Below are positions 44,982-53,433 of a stretch of DNA of 64,000 nt, piece after piece. A program made the position numbers and the translations under genes. The stretch comes from an uncultured Verrucomicrobiota bacterium (lineage in GTDB: Bacteria > Verrucomicrobiota > Kiritimatiellia > SS1-B-03-39 > UBA6053). The notes beneath the pieces were generated by a model. That model was not told where the DNA came from. It was given only the letters and a program-made list of their open reading frames with translations, and did not search any database. Each line of letters begins with the position of its first letter. The stretch's first letter is position 1. Where the stretch lies: the NCBI GenBank assembly GCA_937127435.1, contig CAKZLZ010000187.1, positions 44,918 through 108,917 of the forward strand, read 5' to 3'.

Positions 44982-46723
44982 GACCAACTCCCTGGCATAG
45001 GTTTACTAGTGTTCCGTTCAATTTTATCCAGATACGCCCCCATTTTCTCCATCAGTTGTTCCGTTTTCTGTCGCCGATTATCAGCTGTCACATCCCGGCC
45101 ACCCCCAAGGAAAAGCCCCAGCCTGGCAAAACGATCGACCTCCGGTTCCGGAGAAGAGACCCTTGATACCCTCTCATTCTCAGAGAGAGCATCCTTTTCT
45201 TCTTTACGATCCAACGCCTCCTGGTCTTTCAATTTGAGCTGATTAATTTTCAACAAACCATCTTCAAGACGCTCAATTTCATCTCTGACCGAGGCTATTT
45301 GACCAGGCAACGAATCCAATAAATCAGCATCAGAGCTCTCTGTTTGAGAGAGCAAAAGCTCATATTGCTTTTTAGCCTCCTCAATTCTTTCCAAAATTGG
45401 ATCTGCATCTCTATTGTTTATCGCATTGTTAAAAACGTTTTCTTTTTCCCTGCTGGACGCGTCTTCAGTGATGGCCTGTTCTGCCGCCTTACGTGCTTCC
45501 TCTGTTGCCTCGTAAGCCTTCCGTTTCGCGGCGGAAGCTCTGTATTCCGCTTCCTGATCAGCCTTCTTTTTCTGAGATGCCAACTGTTCATCAGATATTT
45601 TAGAAATTTCCTTCGCTACCGCCCTGTAGGTATCAGCAAGCGAATAATAAACATCAATAGCCTGTTCAGCTTCTTTGCTCATTTCACCGCTACCGCCGAA
45701 ACCACCATTTCGACGTTCATCCTCTGCAATTTTCAATGCCCTGTCCCGGGCCTCGATAGCAGCCTGCTCAGCCTCACGAATAAGATCCTGTTTCTCTTTC
45801 TCAGAGGTAACAGAACCAGCCCTTTCACGGATACTACCCATATTAGATTTAGCCGCATTATAATTTTGGTCCAGATCCTGGATCCGTTTCACCTTCGCGG
45901 CCGCCTCATTCAGACCATCAACCATGGGATCCAGCCAGCTCTTCACCCAATTACCCATAGGGATCAGCACCAACTGATCAAAGTTATCATGCAAGGTTGA
46001 AAGCGCCCCCTCACCGGTCTGGGACATCTCTTCCATCATGCCATTAAACTGACCACCCTCATCCGTCAGCCGGCGGATCGCCTCTTCCAATTCCGCAAAG
46101 CCCACTTTCCCCTGGGAAGCCAATTTCTTCACTTCGCCTTCCGTCACACCCAAGATATCCGCAAACTGAGAAATCACCGGGATCCCCCGGCCGGTCAGCT
46201 GATTGATATCCTCTGCAAATAAAGTTCCTTGGATCCGGGCCTTCCCGTAAATCTCCGCCAGAGCGGTAATTTCCATACCCACACCGGAAGAGATATCCCC
46301 CAATCGGGTCAATTCATCGATCACATCCTTCGAGTTACTGCCAAAAGCGACCAGCATCCGGGTGGCCTGCTGCAGCTGTGCGGTTTGCAAAGGCGTTTCC
46401 CCGGCCTTCTGAAGGACCCGGTTCATCAGGGCCTCAGATTCCTGCATACTGCCCAGCAAAACCTTCAGCCGTACGGTTTCAGCCTCTACGGAGTTCGCGA
46501 TGCCCAACCCTTCGTTTGCCAGGGAAACCGCTTTCCGGGCAGCCGCAAGGGCAAGATAAGAACCCGCCAAAGCCTTCACCGCAGTAGAGGCCCGCATAGC
46601 CGGCGCGGACTGCCCGCCAATGTCCTGCGAGATCCCCGCCAACTCCTGTTTGGATTGAGTCAACCCCTGGCGAAAATCCGAATTATCAATCTCAATTTTG
46701 TATTCCAGATCACCGGCCATCAT
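44978..46723 (-). CDS. Tape measure protein (581 aa)
   Basis: Residues 60-270 carry the conserved tape-measure N-terminal domain (EAETVRLKVLLGSMQESEAL, then ETPLQTAQLQQATRMLVAFG and DINQLTGRGIPVISQFADIL-GV), which is followed by long charged coiled coils (AIEARDRALKIAEDERR, YRASAAKRKAYEATEEARKA). At roughly 0.15 nm per residue this predicts a tail near 85-90 nm, short for a siphophage. The start ATGATG has AGG-AGGGG-like purines upstream. It overlaps the frameshifted chaperone product by 14 bp. Confidence 0.88.
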   Translation of the reverse strand: MMAGDLEYKIEIDNSDFRQGLTQSKQELAGISQDIGGQSAPAMRASTAVKALAGSYLALAAARKAVSLANEGLGIANSVEAETVRLKVLLGSMQESEALMNRVLQKAGETPLQTAQLQQATRMLVAFGSNSKDVIDELTRLGDISSGVGMEITALAEIYGKARIQGTLFAEDINQLTGRGIPVISQFADILGVTEGEVKKLASQGKVGFAELEEAIRRLTDEGGQFNGMMEEMSQTGEGALSTLHDNFDQLVLIPMGNWVKSWLDPMVDGLNEAAAKVKRIQDLDQNYNAAKSNMGSIRERAGSVTSEKEKQDLIREAEQAAIEARDRALKIAEDERRNGGFGGSGEMSKEAEQAIDVYYSLADTYRAVAKEISKISDEQLASQKKKADQEAEYRASAAKRKAYEATEEARKAAEQAITEDASSREKENVFNNAINNRDADPILERIEEAKKQYELLLSQTESSDADLLDSLPGQIASVRDEIERLEDGLLKINQLKLKDQEALDRKEEKDALSENERVSRVSSPEPEVDRFARLGLFLGGGRDVTADNRRQKTEQLMEKMGAYLDKIERNTSKPMPGSWS

Positions 46724-47362
46724 TTTCCCCTACCTGAGTTAAAAACGCTTTCAGTTCATCCTTGTTTTTAGAGATAAATTCCCGCTTCGCCAAATTGCCG
46801 GCGTCCTCATCGCCGTTGGCAAATTTCCGCTGACGCATCATGATAAACATCGAGGCCAGCGGAACTTCCTGCAGTGCTCGCTTTGCCTCCCAACCATACT
46901 GATGGCAGACGCAATCCAGCACAGATATTACCCAGCCGTTTCCCGATAGATTGGGGCTTCTGATTTTAGAAAGGAGGGTGTCGACTTCATCTTTGGGCTT
47001 TTTTTTTCCGAGGATTTAGGCAGCGGGGCAAACCCCGCCTTCATCTGCCGGTCACAAGCCAGTACAAGTTTGGTGACATCTACAGGCCGGATGCACTCTG
47101 CAAAATCCATCACCCGCATTTCCCAATCCTGGCGACCAGACCACGCTGCCTCACAAACCGCATCCGGATCCCCGGCCATGGCAAAGATCAGCTCCGCACT
47201 CTGAAGAAAATTCAACGCCGGATTCTTCACAGTAAGCATGGGATGCTCAATCCGCTCCAGCACCAACTGAGCCTGCAGAGTGTAAGGGCGGATACTCAGC
47301 CCACCCACATGAATGGGAGAGACCAGCAACGCATCAATAACGGGATCCGGTGTTTCACTCAT
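46710..47362 (-). CDS. Frameshifted tail assembly chaperone (gpGT-like, 217 aa)
   Basis: A run of nine As (46999-47007 on the plus strand as T9) in codons GAA-AAA-AAA-AGC lets the ribosome slip by -1. The new frame then reads KPKDEVDTLLSKIRS and continues without a stop through LDCVCHQYGWEAKRALQEVP to TQVGENDGR. The 70-codon downstream frame has no ribosome site of its own and begins at a GTG inside this stretch, so fusion is the natural reading. Chaperones with such a -1 shift just upstream of the tape measure are a hallmark of long-tailed phages. Confidence 0.8.
46928..47362 (-). CDS. Tail assembly chaperone, unshifted form (gpG-like, 144 aa)
   Basis: The zero-frame product: VIDALLVSPIHVGGLSIRPY, IFAMAGDPDAVCEAAWSGRQ, ending MKSTPSFLKSEAPIYRETAG after the slippery run. 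It is the more abundant partner expected to coat the tape measure together with the longer form. It lies between the tube protein and the tape measure, as in lambda G/GT. Confidence 0.8.
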   Translation of the reverse strand: MSETPDPVIDALLVSPIHVGGLSIRPYTLQAQLVLERIEHPMLTVKNPALNFLQSAELIFAMAGDPDAVCEAAWSGRQDWEMRVMDFAECIRPVDVTKLVLACDRQMKAGFAPLPKSSEKKSPKMKSTPSFLKSEAPIYRETAG

Positions 47363-47367
47363 GATTC

Positions 47368-47727
47368 TTAAGCCAGCGTCATCGCCGCAAATTTCTTCAC
47401 ATTGATGGTGAAAATCACAAAACTTTCGATTTTGAAATTTTCCTCCGAGTCCTGAACCACACCAGTCACCCCCGCCGCGGTCAAGGAATCGCCATTAGAA
47501 GGCAGTGCCGCATCATCAAGTGCCAGAATTTCCAAAGACACCTCATCAAAGTTATCGTACTGCAATTCCGCAATGGTTTCCGCATCCGGATTCTTCACAT
47601 AAGATTTATTATTCCCTTTACGACGACGGCAACCCATGATGATTCCGAGAGTCGAGGTTCCGGCTCCGCTGGTCCCCCAGCGGGCAGCAGTCAGCCCAGA
47701 CACAGTTCCAAGTAGAGATACACTCAT
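47368..47727 (-). CDS. Putative tail tube or tail structural protein (119 aa)
   Basis: A small beta-rich protein (LGIIMGCRRRKGNNKSYVKN; ELQYDNFDEVSLEILALDDA; ENFKIESFVIFTINVKKFAA). It sits between the gp37-type tail terminator gene and the chaperones, the tail-tube position in siphophages, though tube proteins are usually longer than 119 residues. It could instead be a tail-completion protein. Confidence 0.55.
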   Translation of the reverse strand: MSVSLLGTVSGLTAARWGTSGAGTSTLGIIMGCRRRKGNNKSYVKNPDAETIAELQYDNFDEVSLEILALDDAALPSNGDSLTAAGVTGVVQDSEENFKIESFVIFTINVKKFAAMTLA

Positions 47728-47732
47728 TTTAT

Positions 47733-48203
47733 TCAGCTCCTATAACTAAGGTTAGATCCGGCGAGCCGGAGAGAAAAATTCAATTCATAAGCAGACAAAG
47801 GCATTCCATCCGGAAGCGTGACCAGACTCTTGCCCTGATACTTCGGATGCTTCTCGGTTGTTTCCCCGGGATAGACTTTCGACATCACCCGGTCGTGAAC
47901 CAAAGTGCAGCGCTCCGTGAGAGACAAAAGGTTTTTCGATTCATCCACCTCCAGCCCCCGGTTCTGAGCCACGAATACACCCACCTGCTGATTCAGCCAC
48001 ACCACAGGGCCCTGCTGATCCGGGCCATCGCCTTTATCCAGGACCACACAGAAAAACGCAGCAGGCGAAGCCACAAGCAATTCCAACGCATGATAAGGAT
48101 CCCGGGCCATCAACACACGGCCGGCCAAAGGTTCGACCAACCCTTTCAAATCCTCATGCAAGACTTTCAGAAACTGAGCAGGATTGGTGACTACAGTACT
48201 CAC
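47733..48203 (-). CDS. Mu gp37-like tail terminator (DUF1834-like, 156 aa)
   Basis: Starts with GTG 48203 overlapping the previous stop by 4 bp. Sequence opens NPAQFLKVLHEDLKGLVEPL and contains VVWLNQQVGVFVAQNRGLEV, the pattern of small minor tail or head-tail-joining proteins that follow gp36. Assigned by order (gpT, gp36, gp37) and size. Confidence 0.6.
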   Translation of the reverse strand: MSTVVTNPAQFLKVLHEDLKGLVEPLAGRVLMARDPYHALELLVASPAAFFCVVLDKGDGPDQQGPVVWLNQQVGVFVAQNRGLEVDESKNLLSLTERCTLVHDRVMSKVYPGETTEKHPKYQGKSLVTLPDGMPLSAYELNFSLRLAGSNLSYRS

Positions 48204-48625
48204 AGAGACATCCTCCCGGATGAAGAATGGGTGCGGGCATCTTCAGAGATAAAAGACACAGAAGGTTTTTCCCGCTCATGGTCCGGAGTTAAAGGCTCAT
48301 CACCTTTCCCAATGCGTGAAAGGCGGACGCGAATCTGCTTCGCGCGGGCCTCCCAGGGATTGGCATCGCCGGACATACCCCGGCGGAGATAGAGAGACTC
48401 AAGGACAATGATTCGGGCGGCCGTCGCCACCACAGCGGGAAAAGGAGAGGTAAAAGGCGTGCTGTAACGCTGGCCCAGAAAAGCGTCCACCTCGGAAGAC
48501 GCATTCAAAATAATCTGATCCAACAAGCCCGGGTCCGCAGAGCCATCTCCATCATCATCCAACGCCTGACGCAGAAACTGCGGAGGGATGGAAGCTTCGA
48601 TTTCGGCTTGGGTGGTGTAAGGCAT
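48200..48625 (-). CDS. Mu gp36-like head completion protein (DUF1320, 141 aa)
   Basis: It starts MPYTTQAEIEASIPPQFLRQ, a family-typical opening (xYxTxxDIxxxxP). It continues with LLDQIILNASSEVDAFLGQR-Y and LESLYLRRG. The start is ATG 48625; the 25 codons upstream are low-complexity (CCCFPSVPAFFLLL) and lie in the promoterless gap. It probably closes the head for tail joining. Confidence 0.82.
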   Translation of the reverse strand: MPYTTQAEIEASIPPQFLRQALDDDGDGSADPGLLDQIILNASSEVDAFLGQRYSTPFTSPFPAVVATAARIIVLESLYLRRGMSGDANPWEARAKQIRVRLSRIGKGDEPLTPDHEREKPSVSFISEDARTHSSSGRMSL

Positions 48626-48748
48626 GGGATTGGAAATTGAGGAAATATGTAGAAGGAGGAAAAAAGCGGGGACGGAGGGAAAACAACAACAAGAGGACAA
48701 ACAAACAAAATCCTCCGCCCCCGCTTAAGGGGTTATGGCGTCAAAACC

Positions 48749-49639
48749 TTAAAGGCTTTTAAAACCTCCGTACACCAGGTGGGGGAAAGTCGGGAACGCT
48801 TCCGCGCGACCATCCGCCAGGGCAACCGCGGCCCCTTCCTTCTCAACGTGATAGTAATCCGTCGGAAGTTTAGGTTTCGGAGTTTTCGGGATGATCACAC
48901 CGATCGGCTTGATCACACCACTCTGATCCACCAGGAACCAATAGTTCGCGTAATCACCCGCGATGTCCGGAAGAACCACCACTTTCACCCGGTCCGCATT
49001 CACGTTGGTGGCACCATTCGCATCGATCGCACGGACCAGAGTTTTGGCAGCCGTTTCCAGAGCCGGCCCCACATACAAATGAGTGAACCGCGTGCGGCAG
49101 GGTTTCCCGTTCGCAAACTTCCAGGTGGCCGGTTTAGCCAAAGCCGCTTCAAAGCTGGTGGCATCCAGCGCCACAGTCACCAAGTTGGAAATCGTATTCT
49201 TCCCGTACTTGTGAGAAGTAGAGAAGATCGGCTTCCCGGTGAAACAGGTTTTATTCAGGAGGAAAACCTCCATGATAATTTCACCCTTCAGGACTTCCCA
49301 CATCTTGGCCATGTCCGTAAGCATGTCCATGTAGATGCCGTAATCATCCTCTTCCAAAGCCTTCATGGCAATCGCCACAGAGTCTTCGAAAGAACGGGCA
49401 ATCACCTGGAAAATTCCGGTTTTCACATTGTTGATCACCCGGTCACCCGCCCATTCCCGGAAGCCCGGAAAGAAGTCGCTGAAAGGGAAGTCCGTGATGG
49501 ACTTGGCTCCACTGAACTCCCGGAACAATCCGCTCATTTCAGTGAGGCTGTTTTTCGTGTACTCATCCGCCAGACCCCGCTTGAACGCAACGTCCACTGC
49601 ACGCTGAAGGATGGTTAAGTTTGCTGTATTAATTTCCAT
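48749..49639 (-). CDS. Major capsid protein, Mu gpT-like (296 aa)
   Basis: Matches the Mu-like major head subunit: N-terminal ILQRAVDVAFKRGLADEYTK, TDFPFSDFFPGFREWAGDRV and IARSFEDSVAIAMKALEEDD-YGIY. The central FLLNKTCFTGKPIFSTSHKY is the conserved GKPLFSxxH-like block of gpT. HK97-fold capsid subunit. It lies after the cement gene and before gp36, the canonical order. Confidence 0.93.
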   Translation of the reverse strand: MEINTANLTILQRAVDVAFKRGLADEYTKNSLTEMSGLFREFSGAKSITDFPFSDFFPGFREWAGDRVINNVKTGIFQVIARSFEDSVAIAMKALEEDDYGIYMDMLTDMAKMWEVLKGEIIMEVFLLNKTCFTGKPIFSTSHKYGKNTISNLVTVALDATSFEAALAKPATWKFANGKPCRTRFTHLYVGPALETAAKTLVRAIDANGATNVNADRVKVVVLPDIAGDYANYWFLVDQSGVIKPIGVIIPKTPKPKLPTDYYHVEKEGAAVALADGRAEAFPTFPHLVYGGFKSL

Positions 49640-49658
49640 AATTCAATTTTCCTTTGGG

Positions 49659-50105
49659 TTAACTCGCAGCGATAGCGGCATCCGCTTCGGCTTTGGTATA
49701 ACGGCCCGCAAGCCGGGTATCGACCAGCACACCGAGAGATGCATCCACAGCCAGGATTTCACCGGCGATAATCGCATTCGAGGTTTCGGCAGCCGGGCCA
49801 ACCGTTTGGTTGTCGACCACACAGGCGCTGGTACCGATATGAGCGGCCGTGATGTTTCCATCATTGTCATACCAGAAGGCACCACGCTTCACCTTGACCG
49901 ATTCACCATCGGCAGAATTATCCACGGATTGCTCACAACGCCCGCGAACCTTCAGGCCGGCAGTATCCGCAGCATTCACCGCTTCGCCATTGGCATCCAG
50001 AGCGACCAGGGCACCGGCAAAGATGACTTCCGCATCCTTCACAGTTTCCAGATTATGAACCCCTGCGGATTCGGGAGAGTTACGTTCAGCAGTTAAAGCA
50101 GCCAT
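49659..50105 (-). CDS. Capsid decoration/cement protein (148 aa)
   Basis: A small, beta-rich, Ala/Gly/Asp-rich protein (ALVALDANGEAVNAADTAGL, VKVKRGAFWYDNDGNITAAH) located between protease/scaffold and gpT, where many Mu-like siphophages encode a DUF2190-like cement protein. Its ATG overlaps the protease stop by one base (TAATG). Confidence 0.7.
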   Translation of the reverse strand: MAALTAERNSPESAGVHNLETVKDAEVIFAGALVALDANGEAVNAADTAGLKVRGRCEQSVDNSADGESVKVKRGAFWYDNDGNITAAHIGTSACVVDNQTVGPAAETSNAIIAGEILAVDASLGVLVDTRLAGRYTKAEADAAIAAS

Positions 50106-50554
50106 TATTCAGTCTCCTTCTTGGTAGTGGTCAAATATTCACCAGCCTGCAGTTGCTCAACCGAGAAGCCGGTGGCACGCGCGACAGAATCGAGTACAGG
50201 ATTTGAAACCTGGGAGGTTTCAACCTTGCGGGTTTTCCCTTCACTGCTCAAAGGCACGGTGACCGGAAGTTTCTCGATCATGCTTTTCAGCTTGGGCAGG
50301 GGAAAGTCGACCAGCTCCTCAGCAGACAAAGGAATCACCTTGCCGTCACGGGTGGCAGATTCGACCAGCGCATCGCGCTGTATAGATTCGACCGTTCCGG
50401 AGAGAGCCATCACAGACGCGCTCAAGGCCACGACCTGTTTATTCTCCTCAGCGGAATTGCCTTCGGGGGTCGGCGACAAAGCGTCGACCTTCGCAAGCAG
50501 ATTATTTACATCTCCCTGCAGCTGCTGAAACGCAGCCAATTCATCTTCATTCAT
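50105..50554 (-). CDS. Nested scaffold protein (Mu Z-like, 149 aa)
   Basis: An in-frame internal ATG (50554) at MNEDELAAFQQLQGDVNNLL is preceded by GGAG at the right distance. It would produce the C-terminal scaffold part of the protease alone, like Mu Z within I and lambda Nu3 within C. The sequence is helical with a Q/L/E pattern. Confidence 0.65.
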   Translation of the reverse strand: MNEDELAAFQQLQGDVNNLLAKVDALSPTPEGNSAEENKQVVALSASVMALSGTVESIQRDALVESATRDGKVIPLSAEELVDFPLPKLKSMIEKLPVTVPLSSEGKTRKVETSQVSNPVLDSVARATGFSVEQLQAGEYLTTTKKETE

Positions 50555-51094
50555 GGATTTCTCCGGTGGGTTAGGTTTAGCCGAAACATCATCATCGACG
50601 CCTTCGGTAGAAAAAAAGTGAAGCCCCGACACCGCGCCATTGCGGACCAAAGCTGTGGAGTGGATCCCCGTTACCCGACGATCCTCATTCAGGTAGGGAG
50701 CCGGAGAGATGTCTTCATAATTCAACGCCTCCGCGATCCCCGCCGGCGTCCACACAATGTCATCCAGGAAAAGGCCCTCACCAGGCACCAACACCGGCGC
50801 ACCATAGCCGGCAACCTTGCGCGGCTCACTGGAAGATTCAAAAGCAGAGGTCCCCGGAAGCGTGTTGTGCTCGAAATCAATCGCGATCCGCTCTTTCCCC
50901 AAACGCATCTGCTCCGCCGCAAATCCCAGGGCGGATTTGTCATCCAGAATGATCTCACCCTTCACAGACTCATTCCTGCCCCAACCCAAAACCTTCAGCC
51001 GGGTGGGGAGTTTTGTAGCAGCCTCCCGCTGCTCAGGAGAGAGCGCAGCGGCAAGAGCACCGTGAGAGATTGTAGTAAAAGCTTCGATCAACAT
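50105..51094 (-). CDS. Mu I-like prohead protease with scaffold domain (329 aa)
   Basis: N-terminal protease: LPTRLKVLGWGRNESVKGEI, RIAIDFEHNTLPGTSAFESS, KVAGYGAPVLVPGEGLFLDD, TPAGIAEALNYEDISPAPYL and VTGIHSTALVRNGAV, the blocks of the Mu-like prophage I family. Catalytic His/Ser candidates are the FEHN His and the HSTA Ser. The C-terminal third is a helical scaffold that an internal start also makes separately. A CTCTGGCGG motif lies 41 nt upstream of the start codon. It cleaves itself and the scaffold during head maturation. Confidence 0.9.
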   Translation of the reverse strand: MLIEAFTTISHGALAAALSPEQREAATKLPTRLKVLGWGRNESVKGEIILDDKSALGFAAEQMRLGKERIAIDFEHNTLPGTSAFESSSEPRKVAGYGAPVLVPGEGLFLDDIVWTPAGIAEALNYEDISPAPYLNEDRRVTGIHSTALVRNGAVSGLHFFSTEGVDDDVSAKPNPPEKSMNEDELAAFQQLQGDVNNLLAKVDALSPTPEGNSAEENKQVVALSASVMALSGTVESIQRDALVESATRDGKVIPLSAEELVDFPLPKLKSMIEKLPVTVPLSSEGKTRKVETSQVSNPVLDSVARATGFSVEQLQAGEYLTTTKKETE

Positions 51095-51134
51095 GAGAGC
51101 GAGTTTGCCTCATATCGAAAAAAATCTCATTTCG

Positions 51135-51143
51135 CTCTGGCGG
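51135..51143. promoter_or_regulatory. CTCTGGCGG motif, copy 2 of 3
   Basis: It lies 41 nt upstream of the protease start, on the coding strand CCGCCAGAG-CGAAATGAGA. The downstream leader ends GAGGCAAACT-CGCTCTC before ATG and resembles that of gpG (GGGGTAAACT-ACTTCT). Confidence 0.5.
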
Positions 51144-51290
51144 GTATTAGGCGGCTGAGTCTTAGGTGTATTTTAGCTTTATAAAGCAAAGGCCCTATAA
51201 ATCACCTTTGCAGTTTGCTCAGGTATATTACCCTCAACCAATTCTTCTCTGATTAATATTGGAATCAACAGAATTTGAGAGTTAAGATAG

Positions 51291-51345
51291 ATTTCATTGC
51301 TGGAATGAAATTATTCATAGTTTGCCTGCTTTCAGGAAGCAAACT
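51291..51345. promoter_or_regulatory. Two palindromes before a plus-strand cargo gene
   Basis: ATTTCATT-GCTGG-AATGAAAT (51291-51311) and AGTTTGC...GCAAACT (51319-51345, with an inner CTG/CAG). The second starts with TTTGC like the leaders at 55106 and 57020. Possible operators for cargo expression in the lysogen. Confidence 0.4.
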
Positions 51346-51372
51346 GTGTCGAACCGAACAATGGAGAACCCA

Positions 51373-51942
51373 ATGATTCCTGTTATCAAATTAACTTACA
51401 GAGGCAGTAAATCTCCAATATTTTTTCCTGTCACCGATGAGGAGCTGACGAGGATCAAAGATACCCTCAAAGAAAGAACGGATCCTTTGCTTTTCATTGA
51501 AAGTTCAACAGTGTTTGGGCAAAATATATTCATTTTCCTGAAGAGAATCAAATTTATCAATTTTCTATTAGAGCCCCCTATTGAAGTGTTATGGGATGAA
51601 AATGACATAGCTCCCTCGTTCCAGTATTCAGATAAATCTGAACAGGAGACACCAGAGTACCACAACTTCAATTGGGACGTGCTCGTATATTTAGATGGAG
51701 AGGATTTTCCCATATGGATTACCGATGCTGATGGCAATGACTGGGTAGACATAACCATTCCGATCATAAACGGTGAAGAGTTCTTAATTGTAAATGATGA
51801 CGATGGGGAAGATGTTGCGATCCCTTTGGATGCAATCAATTGCATTGTTGGAACTGAAATTAACCGGTATTCTTCAAAACAGATTGACGAAATCCAAAAA
51901 CACACACTGCCAAAAGAATGGTTATCTGATAACCACAATTAA
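51373..51942 (+). CDS. Prophage cargo protein, unknown (189 aa)
   Basis: Unrecognised, acidic, no signal peptide or membrane segment. Begins MIPVIKLTYRGSKSPIFFPV, then DEELTRIKDTLKERTDPLLF and a C-terminal part rich in Asp (NGEEFLIVNDDDGEDVAIPL). The layout hints at a small beta-sheet protein. ATG 51373 has GGAG 6 nt upstream. It runs against the phage operon, behind two palindromes and downstream of the protease leader, so it is expressed separately (a moron). Confidence 0.6.
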   Translation: MIPVIKLTYRGSKSPIFFPVTDEELTRIKDTLKERTDPLLFIESSTVFGQNIFIFLKRIKFINFLLEPPIEVLWDENDIAPSFQYSDKSEQETPEYHNFNWDVLVYLDGEDFPIWITDADGNDWVDITIPIINGEEFLIVNDDDGEDVAIPLDAINCIVGTEINRYSSKQIDEIQKHTLPKEWLSDNHN

Positions 51943-52004
51943 TCAAATTCACACAAACCCGGTCGACTGGAAATATTCGTGTCCCTTCGAGTCATTCGTT
52001 GTTA

Positions 52005-52118
52005 GGCTATTCCAAAAGAGCGCCATTTTACTTTAGGTCGGATCACATAAGACGCAGTTGCCCACTGGTGACACGCCGCATATATCCGATCCGTCCCCGC
52101 AATCACCGCATCCTGCCA
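52005..52118 (-). pseudogene. Fragment of a second, diverged gpG (virion morphogenesis) gene
   Basis: The minus strand reads QDAVIAGTDRIYAACHQWAT then ASYVIRPKVKWRSFGIA in one frame, matching QDAVIVGTDRKYAAYHQWGT and SPYVIRPKVKKALFWNGA of the intact gpG at 54515-55024. DNA identity is roughly three quarters by eye, and no homology is seen outside this stretch. It lies between the 189-aa cargo gene and the DUF4062/TIR pair. Confidence 0.85.
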
Positions 52119-52300
52119 TTAGAACCGTAAAGAGCGGATATGATACCTAGTTGCAGGAAGATCAAGAAGGCTGGCACATCCCTATGTGATGAACCTAGAA
52201 ACGAAAAAACCTTCCCCCTAAATCAGAGGAACTGCATCAATATTTGTTGAGAACGTCTACCCGCACCGACTTGGTTTGAGGCAGGAATTGTTCTAAATAT
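52119..52300. other. Non-coding stretch after the gpG relic
   Basis: No gene is seen between the relic and the DUF4062 stop. An AGAAC/GTTCT inverted repeat (about 52250-52297) surrounds GC-rich sequence, which may act as a terminator for the minus-strand cargo genes. Confidence 0.3.
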
Positions 52301-53350
52301 TCACTCTTGGCATTGAAGTGCTTTCGTGGCACCCTTCATCACACCAATTATTCTCGAATAATAATTATCCCCATATCTAGTAAGCTCCCATTCACCATCT
52401 TCACCGATATCAATAAGACCAAGAGCTCTAAACTGCATCATTATTGTATTCCAGCACTCTGGTAATACTCTGTGTTCGACAAATCTATTATTCGGAAATC
52501 TTTTAGATAAATAATCAAAAGATTTTTGATCAATAATCCCAGACATTACATCCGATTTCCATCCATGTAATCCTCTTTTTTCTATTAACGCAGGTGCCAC
52601 CCTTTGAAAGATTTCGTTCCAAGTCATCAAAATTACTTCAGTTCCTTCTCCTGCCTTTCTGAACCTTCCTGTATCAGGATGCTTAGACTCTCGTTTGCAG
52701 AAAAACTCCACCTCAAACTCATCATTCCCTCTGGCTAAGTGATCGGTATCTTTTGGACCTTCATTACTAAGTGAGGCAACGAGATCTCTAAGTTTCTCAT
52801 TATCCCTTTGAAGCCTGAGAGTTTCATCCGTAGATGCTAAAGAGTCCAAAATATCTGCCCTTATCCAACCCTTGGCGGGATACTGTTTTTTCAATTGCGT
52901 GATACTTCGGCTAACTTTAGCCCCGAGGTCAGAAGGTGTACTGTACATCTTACATAGTCTTTTTTTTACTAATGCCCTAAATTCATCTAACATACCCTGT
53001 AGTTTTTCTTCGCTTTCACACCTTCCGGACTCAAGCTTTAATATATTCTCATGTAGAAAAGCTATTACCGGCTTGCCGGAGTCAAGAGCGTAACGATACT
53101 CCATTTCCGTGTAGGATATCTTTGTCTCCGAAGAAATACTTCCATACCTTCCTGCCACTATAACCATATAATAGTCTGATTCATCGATTACCTTCTTTAT
53201 CCAGTTCCACTGAGTCTCATTTGCAGCTGGAAATAACTCCATTCCCGCAGGCATGCACTCCAACTCTAATAGAGCCTGCATTACTTCACTTCTTTCTTCG
53301 AGCAGATCATTGTAAGTGGAACTTACGAAAACTTGATATCTTTTTTCCAT
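52301..53350 (-). CDS. DUF4062-domain protein, putative defence protein (349 aa)
   Basis: Residues 4-90 form the DUF4062 domain, a TIR-like Rossmann fold: YQVFVSSTYNDLLEERSEVM, then ECMPAGMELFPAANETQWNW and DESDYYMVIVAGRYGSIS. Residues 90-180 are helical. The C-terminal part (about 205-345) is a winged-helix-like region with no named family (NRFVEHRVLPECWNTIMMQF). DUF4062 is common as the N-terminal sensor or effector of STAND and other immune proteins; here the NTPase core is absent, which is unusual. It is 83 bp downstream of the TIR gene on the same strand. Confidence 0.75.
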   Translation of the reverse strand: MEKRYQVFVSSTYNDLLEERSEVMQALLELECMPAGMELFPAANETQWNWIKKVIDESDYYMVIVAGRYGSISSETKISYTEMEYRYALDSGKPVIAFLHENILKLESGRCESEEKLQGMLDEFRALVKKRLCKMYSTPSDLGAKVSRSITQLKKQYPAKGWIRADILDSLASTDETLRLQRDNEKLRDLVASLSNEGPKDTDHLARGNDEFEVEFFCKRESKHPDTGRFRKAGEGTEVILMTWNEIFQRVAPALIEKRGLHGWKSDVMSGIIDQKSFDYLSKRFPNNRFVEHRVLPECWNTIMMQFRALGLIDIGEDGEWELTRYGDNYYSRIIGVMKGATKALQCQE

Positions 53351-53433
53351 TTTTCCGGCGGTTTTAGGTGAACGTCAAGAGGTGGCATGTATTGAGGTAC
53401 GAACGGAGTTGTCTCCAACTGTCTTGTTAGAGT

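Noticed and set aside
40078..47727. Contractile (Mu-type) tail
   Set aside because: No sheath, gp45-47 or baseplate wedge genes lie in the tail region, and the order fits a siphovirus-type tail.
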